Shown: piece after piece, positions 1-8,435 of the stretch
Numbering within the stretch: position 1 is the stretch's first letter
Layout: every line of letters starts with the position of its first letter
Origin: Paraburkholderia nodosa
GTDB lineage: Bacteria > Pseudomonadota > Gammaproteobacteria > Burkholderiales > Burkholderiaceae
Length of the DNA: 64,000 nt
Assembly (NCBI RefSeq): GCF_001718195.1
Contig: NZ_MCNV01000008.1
Location: forward strand, 186,001 to 250,000
Reading direction: 5' to 3'
Translations under genes and position numbers: made by a program
Notes under the pieces: generated by a model
What the model was told of the DNA's origin: nothing
The model's database searches: none
What the model saw: the letters and a program-made list of their open reading frames with translations, nothing else

Positions 1-771
1 GAGGCCGAGTTGTTCGGTCACGAAAAAGGCAGCTTCACGGGCGCCGTGCAGGCGCGCGACGGCCACTTCGAGCACGCGCGCGGCGGCACGCTGTTCCTCG
101 ACGAAATCACCGAGATGTCGCTGCTGCATCAGGTGAAGCTGCTGCGCGCGCTCGAAACTGGCGAGTACTTTCCGGTGGGCGGCAACGAAGCGATTCGCGG
201 CGACGTGCGCATCATCGCCGCCACCAACCGCGACCCCGTAACGGCCGTGAAGGAAAACTGCCTGCGCGAGGACCTGATGTACCGGCTCGCGGTGTTTCCG
301 CTGCGCGCGCCGCCGCTGCGTGAACGTGAGCGCGACCGCGAACTGCTCGCGCAGCATTTCCTCACCGAACTGAACGACCAGGAAGGCACGCAAAAGGCGT
401 TCAGCAAGCGCGCGCTCGAAACCGTGCGCAACTGGTCGTGGCCCGGCAACGTGCGCGAACTGAAAAACGCCGTGTACCGCGCGTACATCCTCGCGGAAAA
501 GGTCGTGGAGATCGCACATCCGCAGTTGGTGCCGCGCGTGAAGAAGCCCGTCACCCAGGGAGACGCCATGAGCGTCTGGATCGGCACGCCGCTCGCCGAT
601 GCGCAGAAGCAGATCATTCTCGGCACGCTCAAATACTGCGGCGGCGACAAGCGTCTCGCGGCGCGCACGCTCGGCGTGAGCCTCAAGACGCTCTACAACC
701 GGCTCGGCAGCTACGGCGCCGACGATGGCGAAAGCGAAGCGCCCACCGAGCCGGACGCGGACGAAGCCTGA
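1..771 (+). CDS. Sigma-54-dependent transcriptional activator, C-terminal part (5' truncated by window)
   Basis: The reading frame is open from base 1, so the N-terminal sensor or receiver region lies outside the window. The first residues are the end of the AAA+ GAFTGA region (ELFGHEKGSFTGA, with the S variant of GAFTGA), which contacts sigma-54. Next come the Walker B-like stretch GGTLFLDEI, the R-finger region, and NWPGN-like NWSWPGNVREL. A Fis-type helix-turn-helix closes the protein (about residues 203-238, GGDKRLAARTLGVSLKTLYN). The family drives ATP-dependent open complex formation at -24/-12 promoters. The signal it reads cannot be told because the sensor domain is missing. The two envelope proteins downstream are on the same strand, but a gap of about 225 bp makes co-transcription uncertain. 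Confidence 0.93.
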   Translation, partial: EAELFGHEKGSFTGAVQARDGHFEHARGGTLFLDEITEMSLLHQVKLLRALETGEYFPVGGNEAIRGDVRIIAATNRDPVTAVKENCLREDLMYRLAVFPLRAPPLRERERDRELLAQHFLTELNDQEGTQKAFSKRALETVRNWSWPGNVRELKNAVYRAYILAEKVVEIAHPQLVPRVKKPVTQGDAMSVWIGTPLADAQKQIILGTLKYCGGDKRLAARTLGVSLKTLYNRLGSYGADDGESEAPTEPDADEA

Positions 772-996
772 TTGCCCTCCCCGTCCCTCGCGGCACGCTC
801 GTTGCGCGACGAGGCGGGAGCAGTACGGCAGACCGATCAAAGGTCGGTCCGCCGTGCACGCCCTTTTGCAATTTCTTGCACTTTACCTATCCCCGTAAGC
901 AATGCCGTGCTGCACAATCCGCAGCACGTCAAGTAAGCAAAACATGCCGGATATCCGCGCAATGCGGCGCTATCCGGCTAGCGGCAGGGAATCATC

Positions 997-1623
997 ATGC
1001 AAGAACGAAGTGCTCGGGCGCGCGTTGCGCCATCGGTGTCAGCGGCGGTCATGGAAACGATTGCCGGCGGCAGCCCGCGCCCTTCCGCGCATCCTCCCCG
1101 GCGACGCGTCATGTCGCTCACGCTGCTCGCCACGGTGGCGAGCCTCGCGTGCTCGGCGTGCAGTTCGCTCTACTCCGAAGGCGCGCAAACGGGCGCCGGT
1201 ATCGCCGGCGCAGCGGTTGCCTCGAAAGTGACGAGCAACGCCGCCGTGGCGACCGGCATCGGCCTTGGCGCCGTGGCCGCGGCGAAGGCCGGCGTGCAGT
1301 ACTCCGAGCGCGTCGTCCACACCAACACCCAGAACAGCATCGCCCACGCGGCGGGCCCGCTCGCAGTCGGCGCGGTCGCGCCATGGTCGATCACGCACTC
1401 GTTCCCGATCGAGGACGACGAACACGGCCGCGTCACGGTGAGCCGCACGATCAGCAGCGGTGCGCTCGACTGCAAGGAGATCGTGTTCTCCGTCGACCAC
1501 GAGGCCACGAAGGACAAACCCGCCTCGAGCGCGTTCTTCGTCGCATCGGTGTGCCGCGACGGCGACAACTGGAAGTGGGCCTCGGCCGAACCCGCTACCG
1601 CCCGGTGGGGTGCGCTGCAATGA
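997..1623 (+). CDS. Small envelope/lipoprotein-like protein, paralogue of next gene
   Basis: 208 aa, not recognised as a named family. AGGGA six bases upstream of ATG 997 supports this start, which leaves a long 38-residue leader before a hydrophobic segment (about residues 39-57) ending in a Cys-rich LACSACSS stretch that could act as a lipobox. An ATG at 1111 would give a conventional signal peptide. A Gly/Ala-rich segment follows (about 65-95, GAGIAGAAVASKVTSNAAVA). The C-terminal half ends in W-K-W-A-S-A-E-P...R-W-G-A-L-Q, almost the same ending as the next gene, so the two arose by tandem duplication. The genes overlap as ATGA and are surely co-translated. Envelope location is inferred from the leader only. 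Confidence 0.75.
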   Translation: MQERSARARVAPSVSAAVMETIAGGSPRPSAHPPRRRVMSLTLLATVASLACSACSSLYSEGAQTGAGIAGAAVASKVTSNAAVATGIGLGAVAAAKAGVQYSERVVHTNTQNSIAHAAGPLAVGAVAPWSITHSFPIEDDEHGRVTVSRTISSGALDCKEIVFSVDHEATKDKPASSAFFVASVCRDGDNWKWASAEPATARWGALQ

Positions 1624-2186
1624 ACGGCATGAACGCGCGCGCGAAGCGCCTACGGCACGTTGCAACGGAGTCGTCGACGGCTCGCCCCGTGATGCTCATC
1701 GCGCTGGCCGCGCTCTGCGCGGGCATCGCGCTCGCGGCGAGCGGCTGCTCGTCGATCGGCGCGGCAAGCGGCGCTGCGGCTGCGGCGGCAACGGGCATCG
1801 TCACGGCGAATCCTGCCGTGGGCATCGGCGTAGGCATTGCCGTGCAGGCGGCCACCGACGAAGCCGTCGGCCGCTTCATGAAAAACATGCACGCGGACCA
1901 GCAGGCACTGATCGCCGAAACAGCCGGCCGCCTGCCCGTGGGCGGCATGGACCTCTGGCGCATCAAGCACGATTTGCCCGTGGAGAACGGCCACGGCCAG
2001 GTGCGCGTGACGCGCGCGTTCGCCAACGCCGTCACGCTGTGCAAGGACTTCGTATTCTCGGTGCAGGACGGCGAGAAAGCCGACGCGCCCGAGCAGTGGT
2101 TCACCGCGAGCGCCTGTCAGGACCAGTCGGGCTGGAAGTGGGCGACGGCCGAGCCCGCGGTGGAGCGCTGGGGCACGCTGCAATAG
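1620..2186 (+). CDS. Small envelope/lipoprotein-like protein, paralogue of preceding gene
   Basis: 188 aa. ATG 1620 overlaps the stop of the preceding gene (ATGA), which indicates translational coupling. The N terminus has basic residues, a hydrophobic segment (about 25-41) and ALAASGC, a plausible though imperfect lipobox. A Gly/Ala-rich stretch follows (GAASGAAAAAATGIV). The C-terminal domain shares with its neighbour a conserved Cys, the FVFSV/IVFSV strand and the closing WKWA-AEPA--RWG-LQ motif. The function is unknown. The Gly-rich hydrophobic segment recalls glycine-zipper envelope proteins, but that is only a resemblance. Confidence 0.78.
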   Translation: MNGMNARAKRLRHVATESSTARPVMLIALAALCAGIALAASGCSSIGAASGAAAAAATGIVTANPAVGIGVGIAVQAATDEAVGRFMKNMHADQQALIAETAGRLPVGGMDLWRIKHDLPVENGHGQVRVTRAFANAVTLCKDFVFSVQDGEKADAPEQWFTASACQDQSGWKWATAEPAVERWGTLQ

Positions 2187-2201
2187 CCTGCCTCATCCGC
2201 A

Positions 2202-2240
2202 AACGAAAAACGGTCGCCGGGTGAACGCACCCCGCGACCG
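2202..2240 (-). terminator. Rho-independent terminator of the ABC transporter operon
   Basis: CGGTCGC (2211-2217) pairs with GCGACCG (2234-2240), and an inner GGGTG/CACCC pair closes an AACG loop. On the minus strand the stem is followed by TTTTTCGTTT. It lies 30 bp beyond the stop of the minus-strand ATPase gene and also faces the end of the plus-strand envelope protein gene. Confidence 0.75.
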
Positions 2241-2269
2241 CTCTTGATGCCTGGCGAAAAGCGCGTCGC

Positions 2270-3619
2270 TCAGGACTCCACGTCTTCGAGGCTGAAGATT
2301 TCCGACTGGTCGTTATACGAGAAGATCTCGCCATAACGCCCCCAGTCGATCACGGTGTCGAGCGTTTCTTCCGCCGCGCCATCGGAGAGAAAGTCCTCCA
2401 GCTCCTGCTCGAAACGCACGCGCGGCGCGCGATGGCCCGGGCGCTCGTTGAGCACCTTCTTGATGCGCGCCGCGAGCGGCACATGGCGCAGCAAATGCTC
2501 GGCGAACATCATCTTGCGCTCCTGCGTGCCGAACTCCGCGAACACGCGCGCGGGCGGCGTGAGCAGCACGTCGCCTTCGCGCACGTCGGCGAAACCGAGG
2601 TTCTGCAGCACTTCCGCGATCGGGAACAGGTCGTCCACTTCGAGATGCAGCGAGCGCGCAATTTCCGGCATGTCGGCGCGGCCGTGATACGGCGCCATCG
2701 CGAGCGTTTCGATCAGACCGGCCATCAGGTTGGTCGACACGCGCGGCAGCCAGCTGCCGAGTTCGAGGCCCTTCCTGGTCGTCTCGTCGGTCTGACGCGC
2801 GGTCATCTTCGCGTAGATGTCGTCCACGAGCTTGCGGAACGCCGGGTCGAGACGGTTGCGCGGATGTTTGAACGGTACCTTGATCTCGGCCACCACGCGG
2901 CCCGGATTCGACGACAACACCAGGATGCGGTCGCACATGAAAACCGCTTCTTCGATGTTGTGCGTGACAATCAGCACCGACTTGATCGGCAAGCGGCCTT
3001 GCGTCCACAGGTCGAGCAGGTCGGTACGCAGCGTTTCGGCCGTGAGCACGTCGAGCGCGGAGAACGGCTCGTCCATGAGCATCAGCATCGGGTCGACCAC
3101 GAGCGCGCGCGCGAAACCCACGCGCTGGCGCATGCCGCCCGAAAGCTCGCGCGGATACGCGTTTTCGAAGCCGTCCAGACCGATCAGGTCGATGGCCGCC
3201 AGCGCCCGTTCGCGGCGCTCGCCTGCGCCTACGCCCTGCGCTTCGAGGCCCGCTTCCACGTTCTGCAGCACCGTGAGCCACGGGAACAGCGCGAAGGTCT
3301 GGAACACCATCGCCACGCCTTCGGCCGGCCCTTCGAGCGGCTTGCCGCGCCAGGTGACGTCGCCGGAGGTCGGCGAGATCAGGCCCGCGATGATGCGCAG
3401 CAGCGTGGACTTGCCCGAGCCCGAGCGGCCCAGCAGCCCGACGATCTCGCCCTCGCGCAGCTGGAGGTTGGCGTCGTCGAGCACGAGCAGCTCGCCCTGG
3501 TTCTTTTTGAAGCCCCGGCACACGTCCTTCACGTTCAGAATTTCTTCGCCGAGGCGCGGCGGGTTCGGGGCCGTCTGCACATCGCCGTGCGCGGCGCTCA
3601 GCGTCTTGGGGTTTTGCAT
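2270..3619 (-). CDS. ABC transporter ATP-binding protein, nitrate/sulfonate/taurine type, with C-terminal AAA-associated domain
   Basis: 449 aa. The ATG at 3619 is preferred over the upstream in-frame ATG at 3637 because GAAGGT sits five bases before it. The ATPase domain spans about residues 25-250: Walker A GLLGRSGSGKST, signature LSGGMRQR, Walker B MLMLMDEPFSALD and switch His in VTHN. The sequence resembles the NtrD/SsuB/TauB group. About 150 extra residues follow, matching the AAA-associated C-terminal domain found on some NitT/TauT ATPases. It energises the double permease encoded 40 bp upstream, the first gene of the operon. No substrate-binding protein gene is adjacent, so the substrate is not known. 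Confidence 0.92.
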   Translation of the reverse strand: MQNPKTLSAAHGDVQTAPNPPRLGEEILNVKDVCRGFKKNQGELLVLDDANLQLREGEIVGLLGRSGSGKSTLLRIIAGLISPTSGDVTWRGKPLEGPAEGVAMVFQTFALFPWLTVLQNVEAGLEAQGVGAGERRERALAAIDLIGLDGFENAYPRELSGGMRQRVGFARALVVDPMLMLMDEPFSALDVLTAETLRTDLLDLWTQGRLPIKSVLIVTHNIEEAVFMCDRILVLSSNPGRVVAEIKVPFKHPRNRLDPAFRKLVDDIYAKMTARQTDETTRKGLELGSWLPRVSTNLMAGLIETLAMAPYHGRADMPEIARSLHLEVDDLFPIAEVLQNLGFADVREGDVLLTPPARVFAEFGTQERKMMFAEHLLRHVPLAARIKKVLNERPGHRAPRVRFEQELEDFLSDGAAEETLDTVIDWGRYGEIFSYNDQSEIFSLEDVES

Positions 3620-3659
3620 CGCGTTACCTTCGATCATTCGTTGTTCGATCAGTCGTCGA

Positions 3660-5423
3660 TCAGTCGAGCCGCAGACGGGACTCGGCGTACGTGTACAGCG
3701 GGCGCCACAAGAGGCGGTTGAACAGCGTGACGAAGAGCGACATCACGGCAATGCCGAGGATGATCTTCGGGTAATCGCCGGCCGCCGTCATCTGCGCGAT
3801 GTAGGCGCCGAGGCCGTGCGCGACGACCTTCGTGTCGCCCCACTGCACGAACTCCGCGACGATACTCGCGTTCCACGCGCCGCCCGAAGCCGTGATGGCG
3901 CCCGTCACGTAGTACGGGAAAATGCCCGGCAGCATGGCCTGACGCCACCACTGCCAGCCACGAATGCGGAAGTTCTTCGCCGCTTCCTTGTAGTCGTTCG
4001 GATAGGCGCTGGCCCCCGCGATCACGTTGAACAGGATATACCACTGGGTGCCGAGGACGATCAGCGGCGACAGCCAGATGTCCGGGTTCAGGTGAAAGCG
4101 CACGATCACGATCACGAACACCGGGAACAGCAGGTTCGCCGGGAACGCCGCGAGGAACTGCGCGAGCGGCTGCACCTTCTCGGCGAGCGCCGGGCGCAGA
4201 CCGATCAGCACGCCGAGCGGCACCCAGATCACCGAAGCGATAGCGATCAGCAAGACCACGCGAAAGAGCGTGATGAAGCCGAGGCCGAGCACGTGCCACA
4301 CTTCGTCGAGCGTCACACCCGTGCGTACGAAGGTCACCACGCGCCATACGACGAACACGGTCAATGCGATCACGAGCACGGCCCACACGGCGTCGCCAAT
4401 GCGTGCGCGCAAGCCGGGGCGGCCGCGCGCGACGGGCGCCGCGAACGTCACGTTCGGAAACGACGGCAGCTTGATCGGCATGCGCGCAGCCTTGGCGAAG
4501 AGCCAGCCGAGCGGCACGAGCAGTTGATGAATGAGATGGGTGCGGCGAATCAGATCGAGCAGCCACGATTCGGGCGCGTCGCCCGAGCTCGTGTTCTCCA
4601 TGCGGAACTTGTCGGCCCACGCGACGAGCGGGCGGAACAGGAACTGGTCGTAGGCGAGAATCACGACGACCATCGCGAGAATCACCCAGCCCACGGCGTG
4701 CAGGTTCTTTTCCGCGATCGCCTGGGCCAGATACGCGCCGACACCCGGCAGCGTGATCGTGTTGTTGCCCACCGTGATCGCTTCGGAGGCCACCACGAAG
4801 AACCAGCCGCCCGACATCGACATCATCATGTTCCAGATGAGGCCCGGCATCGAGAACGGCACTTCGAGCTTCCAGAAGCGCTGCCATGCGGTCAGATGAA
4901 ACCCGCGCGAGACTTCGTCCAGATCGCGCGGCACCGTGCGCAGCGACTGGTAGAAGCTGAACGTCATGTTCCATGCCTGGCTCGTGAAGATCGCGAAGAT
5001 TGCCGCGAGCTCGGCCCCCAGCACGCGCGAGGGAAAGAGCGCGAGAAAGAACGTGACCGTGAACGAGATGTAGCCGAGCACCGGCACCGACTGCAGGATG
5101 TCGAGAATCGGCACGAGCACCTGGCCCGCGCGGCGGCTCTTCGCCGCGAGCGTGCCGTACACGAGCGTGAAGATGAGCGAGGCCACCATCGCCGCAAGCA
5201 TGCGCAGCGTGGTGCGCATGGCGTACTCGGGCAGGTTCGCGGGATCGAGCGAGATGGGCTGCGCCTTCAACGTGGCAATGGGCGCCATCGTTTCGTGAAA
5301 GCCCACGGCCGCCATCGCGATCAGGCCGATCATCAGCGGGAACGCCACGAAGTCCCAGCGGTTCGGCAGCACGCGCCACGCCGAGGCGTTGGCCGTGCGG
5401 TTCAGGTTGAAGCTGAACTCCAT
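3660..5423 (-). CDS. ABC transporter permease, two fused BPD_transp_1 domains
   Basis: 587 aa, about twice the length of a single NitT/TauT permease. It contains two membrane domains in tandem (about residues 15-275 and 325-580). Each carries an EAA-type cytoplasmic loop (for example the region around AWQRFWKLEVPFSMPG in the first and RIRGWQWWRQAMLPG in the second). A soluble linker of about 50 residues separates them. ATG 5423 is preceded by GGAGGG eight bases upstream. It forms the channel for the ATPase encoded downstream. One polypeptide replaces the usual homodimer or heterodimer of permeases. The 0.77-kb region upstream contains repeated GATGACAC boxes that may control it. Confidence 0.92.
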   Translation of the reverse strand: MEFSFNLNRTANASAWRVLPNRWDFVAFPLMIGLIAMAAVGFHETMAPIATLKAQPISLDPANLPEYAMRTTLRMLAAMVASLIFTLVYGTLAAKSRRAGQVLVPILDILQSVPVLGYISFTVTFFLALFPSRVLGAELAAIFAIFTSQAWNMTFSFYQSLRTVPRDLDEVSRGFHLTAWQRFWKLEVPFSMPGLIWNMMMSMSGGWFFVVASEAITVGNNTITLPGVGAYLAQAIAEKNLHAVGWVILAMVVVILAYDQFLFRPLVAWADKFRMENTSSGDAPESWLLDLIRRTHLIHQLLVPLGWLFAKAARMPIKLPSFPNVTFAAPVARGRPGLRARIGDAVWAVLVIALTVFVVWRVVTFVRTGVTLDEVWHVLGLGFITLFRVVLLIAIASVIWVPLGVLIGLRPALAEKVQPLAQFLAAFPANLLFPVFVIVIVRFHLNPDIWLSPLIVLGTQWYILFNVIAGASAYPNDYKEAAKNFRIRGWQWWRQAMLPGIFPYYVTGAITASGGAWNASIVAEFVQWGDTKVVAHGLGAYIAQMTAAGDYPKIILGIAVMSLFVTLFNRLLWRPLYTYAESRLRLD

Positions 5424-6189
5424 TCAGACGCCCTCCGCGCCGGGTTTCAGAAAGGCGGACGACTTGACGTCCGTGCCGCCGGAAAGGCACTGCACGAGCT
5501 GCGGGGATGGCGGATCGACAAAGGCAAGGCGCATGGATTCAGAATTTCGTTGGCGTTGATGACACGGCGACGATGCCGCGGTGGTACGCACCGCCCGCGC
5601 CGCAGTTGCGGCTGGCAACTGGCGGGGGGGCTTGCCTCGACTGAAACGGCACGACACTACTACAACCTCGATGACACTCACAACCGCGCCCGGCACGCCT
5701 CGAAAGCCAGACCACACGGGCTTTCGCGGCGCTTTCGCCGGCCTTCTGGAGAGCTTCCAGAAGGCGCCGCGCGCGGGATGTGCACGTCATCGTGATGACG
5801 CATCGATGACGCCTTGATGACACAACGACGCCGGGGCCGCCTCCGCGCTTGCCTCATTCGCGCCGCCAACGCCAGTGGGCGTCGCTTGCGCACCACACGC
5901 TGGCACGCGCGTGAACCGTTCACGCGAAGCCGCGCCGACCGCGTTTAACGCCCCGTCGACCCCGCTCATCGCCGCGTGTCGCCGTGCTGACGGCATGCGC
6001 CTTGCATGTTAGCGGTCCACGCTCTCGCCGCCGCCCGCTCGCGCCGCCTCGCAACGCCGCACTGACGCTTAGATAGCGGGCTCGCCAGCCCCGTTTCGAG
6101 GGGTAAAATCGACACGCTCCGTCAGTAGCGCTCCTACGCCCCGGGCGCCGACACCCACGCCTCAATACCACTCACGAACCAGAAGGCCG
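5424..6189. promoter_or_regulatory. Divergent intergenic region with repeated GATGACAC boxes and a perfect hairpin
   Basis: 766 bp without a convincing gene, between the divergent ABC permease and cyclase genes. GATGACAC occurs at 5558, 5670 and 5816, and GATGACG at 5794 and 5805, so the last three hexamers GATGAC are exactly 11 bp apart. An inverted copy GTCATC lies at 5786. A perfect 10-bp hairpin (GCCTTCTGGA, 5741-5750, with TCCAGAAGGC, 5756-5765) lacks a T-tract. A TAAAAT at 6104-6109 could be a -10 box for the cyclase gene, but no good -35 is visible. Confidence 0.5.
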
Positions 6190-7869
6190 ATGAACAGGAG
6201 ACTCTTGCGTCAGGCAGCCGGGCCCCTCGGGGTCGTGGTGGTCGCGCTCGTCTGCTGGGCGGCGGCCGGCTGGCTCGCGGACCGCATGGTCCGCCAGGAG
6301 TTCGAGGCCGCGCTCGCCGCACAGCGCCAGATGATGCGCTCGGTCGTGGACAACATGGCCGAAGTGATCGCCAGCGACCTCGCCATGTCGCGCGCCATTC
6401 CGGCGACGATGGCCGAAACCCGCGTCGTCCAGCAGGCGCTCACTGGGGCCGCGCATTATGCCGCGTCGAGCGATTCGACGGAACTGGCGCGGCGCAAGGA
6501 GCTGCAGGGCGTGCCGGCGCTCGCCGGGGTCGACCGCTTCCTCCACGACGCCCAGGGCTTCTCCGGGCTCGATGCAATCTGGCTCGTCAACGCGAACGGC
6601 ATCTGCATCGCGTCGAGCAATGCGCTCGAAAAAATCTCCTACGTCGGCGTGGACATGCGTCCGCGCGCGTATCTGAACGACACGCTGCTCGGGGCGTTTT
6701 CCGAGGCCTACGGCGTGGGCACGGCAAGCGGCGAGCCAGGCATTTTCGTCGCCGCGCCCGCCTATGACGACGGCCTGCTGGTCGGCGCCGTAGTCGCGAA
6801 GGTCAGCATCGCGCGGCTGCGCCACTGGGTCACCCGCCCCGGCACCTTCGTCGCGGACAACAATGGCGTCATCATCATGGCCCATGACAGCGCGCTCGAA
6901 GGACGCGCACTGCCGGGCTCACACGTCGCCGAAATGAATGCGCTGGACCGCGTGAACACCTATCTGCGCGAGCACTTCGCGCCGCTCGAGCTGCGCTCGG
7001 CATCGAAACCCGTGTTGAGCGAAGCACCGTGGATCCCGCGCGCCGACGCCGCGCAAATGGTCGCCTTGCCGGGCCAGCGCACGCCTGCCCTCTACGAGCA
7101 GCGCGGCGGCCTGAACTCCGGGCTCTCGGCGCACCTCGTCGATCCGGTCAATGCGTGGTCCGAGCTGATCGCGAACCATCGGCGCGACCGGCTCCTCATT
7201 TTCCTCACGCTCGCGGGCACCGCGGCGCTCGCGGCGGTGATCTCGGTGTCGTGGGTGCGCGAGCGGCGTCTGCACCACGCGAGCCGCGATCTCGCCGGGC
7301 AGTTGCAGGCCGCGAACGCCCTGCTCGCCGCCGAGGCGCGCCACGACGCCCTGACCGGCGCGCTCTCGCGGCGCTACTTCCTCGACCTGCTGCGCCGCGA
7401 GATCGACACGGCCTACGAGGCAGGCGAACCGCTGTGCATGGCGATTGCCGACCTCGACTACTTCAAGCAGATCAACGACCGCTTCGGCCACCCGGCGGGC
7501 GACCGCGCGCTCCAGCATTTCGTGGAGACCTGCCGCGCCGAACTGCGCGCCGACGACGCCGTCGGACGCCTGGGCGGCGAGGAGTTCGGCATCCTGCTGC
7601 CCGCGACCTCGCTTGCCACGGGGCTCATGGTGCTCGATCGCCTGCGCGAGCAGGTGAGCAAACGCATTTGCGTGGAATTGCCCGAGGAAGCGAGCGTGAG
7701 CGTGAGCATCGGCGTGACCGAACTTGCGGCCGCGCAGGATCAGCCCGAGCGTCTGATGAGCCGCGCCGACCTCGCGCTCTATATGGCGAAGGCGGCCGGG
7801 CGCGACCGTTGCGAGGCCATGACGGCCGAGGGCGTCGTGCCGCCGCGCGCCGCGGCGCCGACCTGGTGA
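6190..7869 (+). CDS. Membrane diguanylate cyclase with periplasmic Cache-like sensor
   Basis: 559 aa. TM1 (about residues 11-28) and TM2 (about 334-353) bracket a periplasmic sensor of roughly 300 residues resembling double-Cache domains. The GGDEF domain spans about 380-545: D-A-L-T-G-A-L-S-R-R start, active-site loop GGEEF at 462-466 and a DLDYFKQIND metal and nucleotide segment. RADD five residues before the loop matches the RxxD inhibitory I-site, so synthesis of c-di-GMP is probably product-inhibited. GGEEF is a known active variant. AAGG upstream supports the ATG. The ligand is unknown. Confidence 0.92.
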   Translation: MNRRLLRQAAGPLGVVVVALVCWAAAGWLADRMVRQEFEAALAAQRQMMRSVVDNMAEVIASDLAMSRAIPATMAETRVVQQALTGAAHYAASSDSTELARRKELQGVPALAGVDRFLHDAQGFSGLDAIWLVNANGICIASSNALEKISYVGVDMRPRAYLNDTLLGAFSEAYGVGTASGEPGIFVAAPAYDDGLLVGAVVAKVSIARLRHWVTRPGTFVADNNGVIIMAHDSALEGRALPGSHVAEMNALDRVNTYLREHFAPLELRSASKPVLSEAPWIPRADAAQMVALPGQRTPALYEQRGGLNSGLSAHLVDPVNAWSELIANHRRDRLLIFLTLAGTAALAAVISVSWVRERRLHHASRDLAGQLQAANALLAAEARHDALTGALSRRYFLDLLRREIDTAYEAGEPLCMAIADLDYFKQINDRFGHPAGDRALQHFVETCRAELRADDAVGRLGGEEFGILLPATSLATGLMVLDRLREQVSKRICVELPEEASVSVSIGVTELAAAQDQPERLMSRADLALYMAKAAGRDRCEAMTAEGVVPPRAAAPTW

Positions 7870-8046
7870 GTGCGCAACGAGCTTGCCCAACCCATCACAC
7901 GAGGGATGCCCGTACCAGGCTGCGGGGCTCGCCCGGCTCAACCGGCGAGGCGCGGTATCATGGGATGAACGGTGCGCGCCAGTCCATACGGTGCGCATGA
8001 GTCAAACCGCGTCACTTCGGTGTTCCGCACAAATCTGGAGGCATGC

Positions 8047-8313
8047 ATGAAGGGAAATCTGGTCATTGTCTGCCGCGATCAGGATGCGCTCGCGTTCGAC
8101 CAGTTGATGGTCGAGTACGGCGCGTTCCAGACGCGCCTGTCATCGACCGCGTGGTACCTGAAACTCGACGCCACGCCCGAGCTGATTCAGGAAGAGATTC
8201 TTGCCCGCCTCGGCAAGTACACCACGCACTACATCTTCGAGGCCGACACCGTGACCTACAACACGGTGGACAACGAGGCCGCCGCCGCGCTCGATACGCT
8301 CTTTACGGCCTGA
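8047..8313 (+). CDS. Conserved-looking small protein, function unknown
   Basis: 88 aa. GGAGG at 8037-8041, five bases before ATG 8047, fixes the start; a nearby ATG at 8043 is in another frame. It has no signal peptide or membrane segment and looks like a cytosolic alpha/beta protein. The pattern (short N-terminal strand LVIVCRD, helix, then S-S-T-A-W-Y-L-K-L, helix, and a late strand) loosely resembles ferredoxin-like Cas2/SinR-type small proteins, but I cannot assign it with confidence. It stands alone between the cyclase gene and the convergent histidine kinase gene. No cas genes are nearby. Confidence 0.8.
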   Translation: MKGNLVIVCRDQDALAFDQLMVEYGAFQTRLSSTAWYLKLDATPELIQEEILARLGKYTTHYIFEADTVTYNTVDNEAAAALDTLFTA

Positions 8314-8435
8314 GCGGCTGCGCCAAACCTGACCTGGCTGAACCTGGCGTCGCTGTGCCGGCGCCTTTGGGCGAGCCCATCCGGCCATGCCCCGCCCGTT
8401 CGCTGAGGGCCTGCGCCAAACCATTCCAGCGCGAT

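Noticed and set aside
831..849. GACCGA/TCGGTC hairpin after the sigma-54 activator
   Set aside because: Stem is only 6 bp with a 7-base loop and no T-tract, so it is not called as a terminator.
5424..5534. 36-codon minus-strand ORF ending 1 bp before the ABC permease start
   Set aside because: No ribosome site and no recognisable sequence; it might be a leader peptide but support is too thin.
2432..5795. Very long plus-strand open frames opposite the ABC transporter genes
   Set aside because: His/Arg/Ala-rich translations are the usual antisense shadow of high-GC3 coding sequence; the same holds for other long frames opposite hem, ppc, argH, metG and decarboxylase genes.
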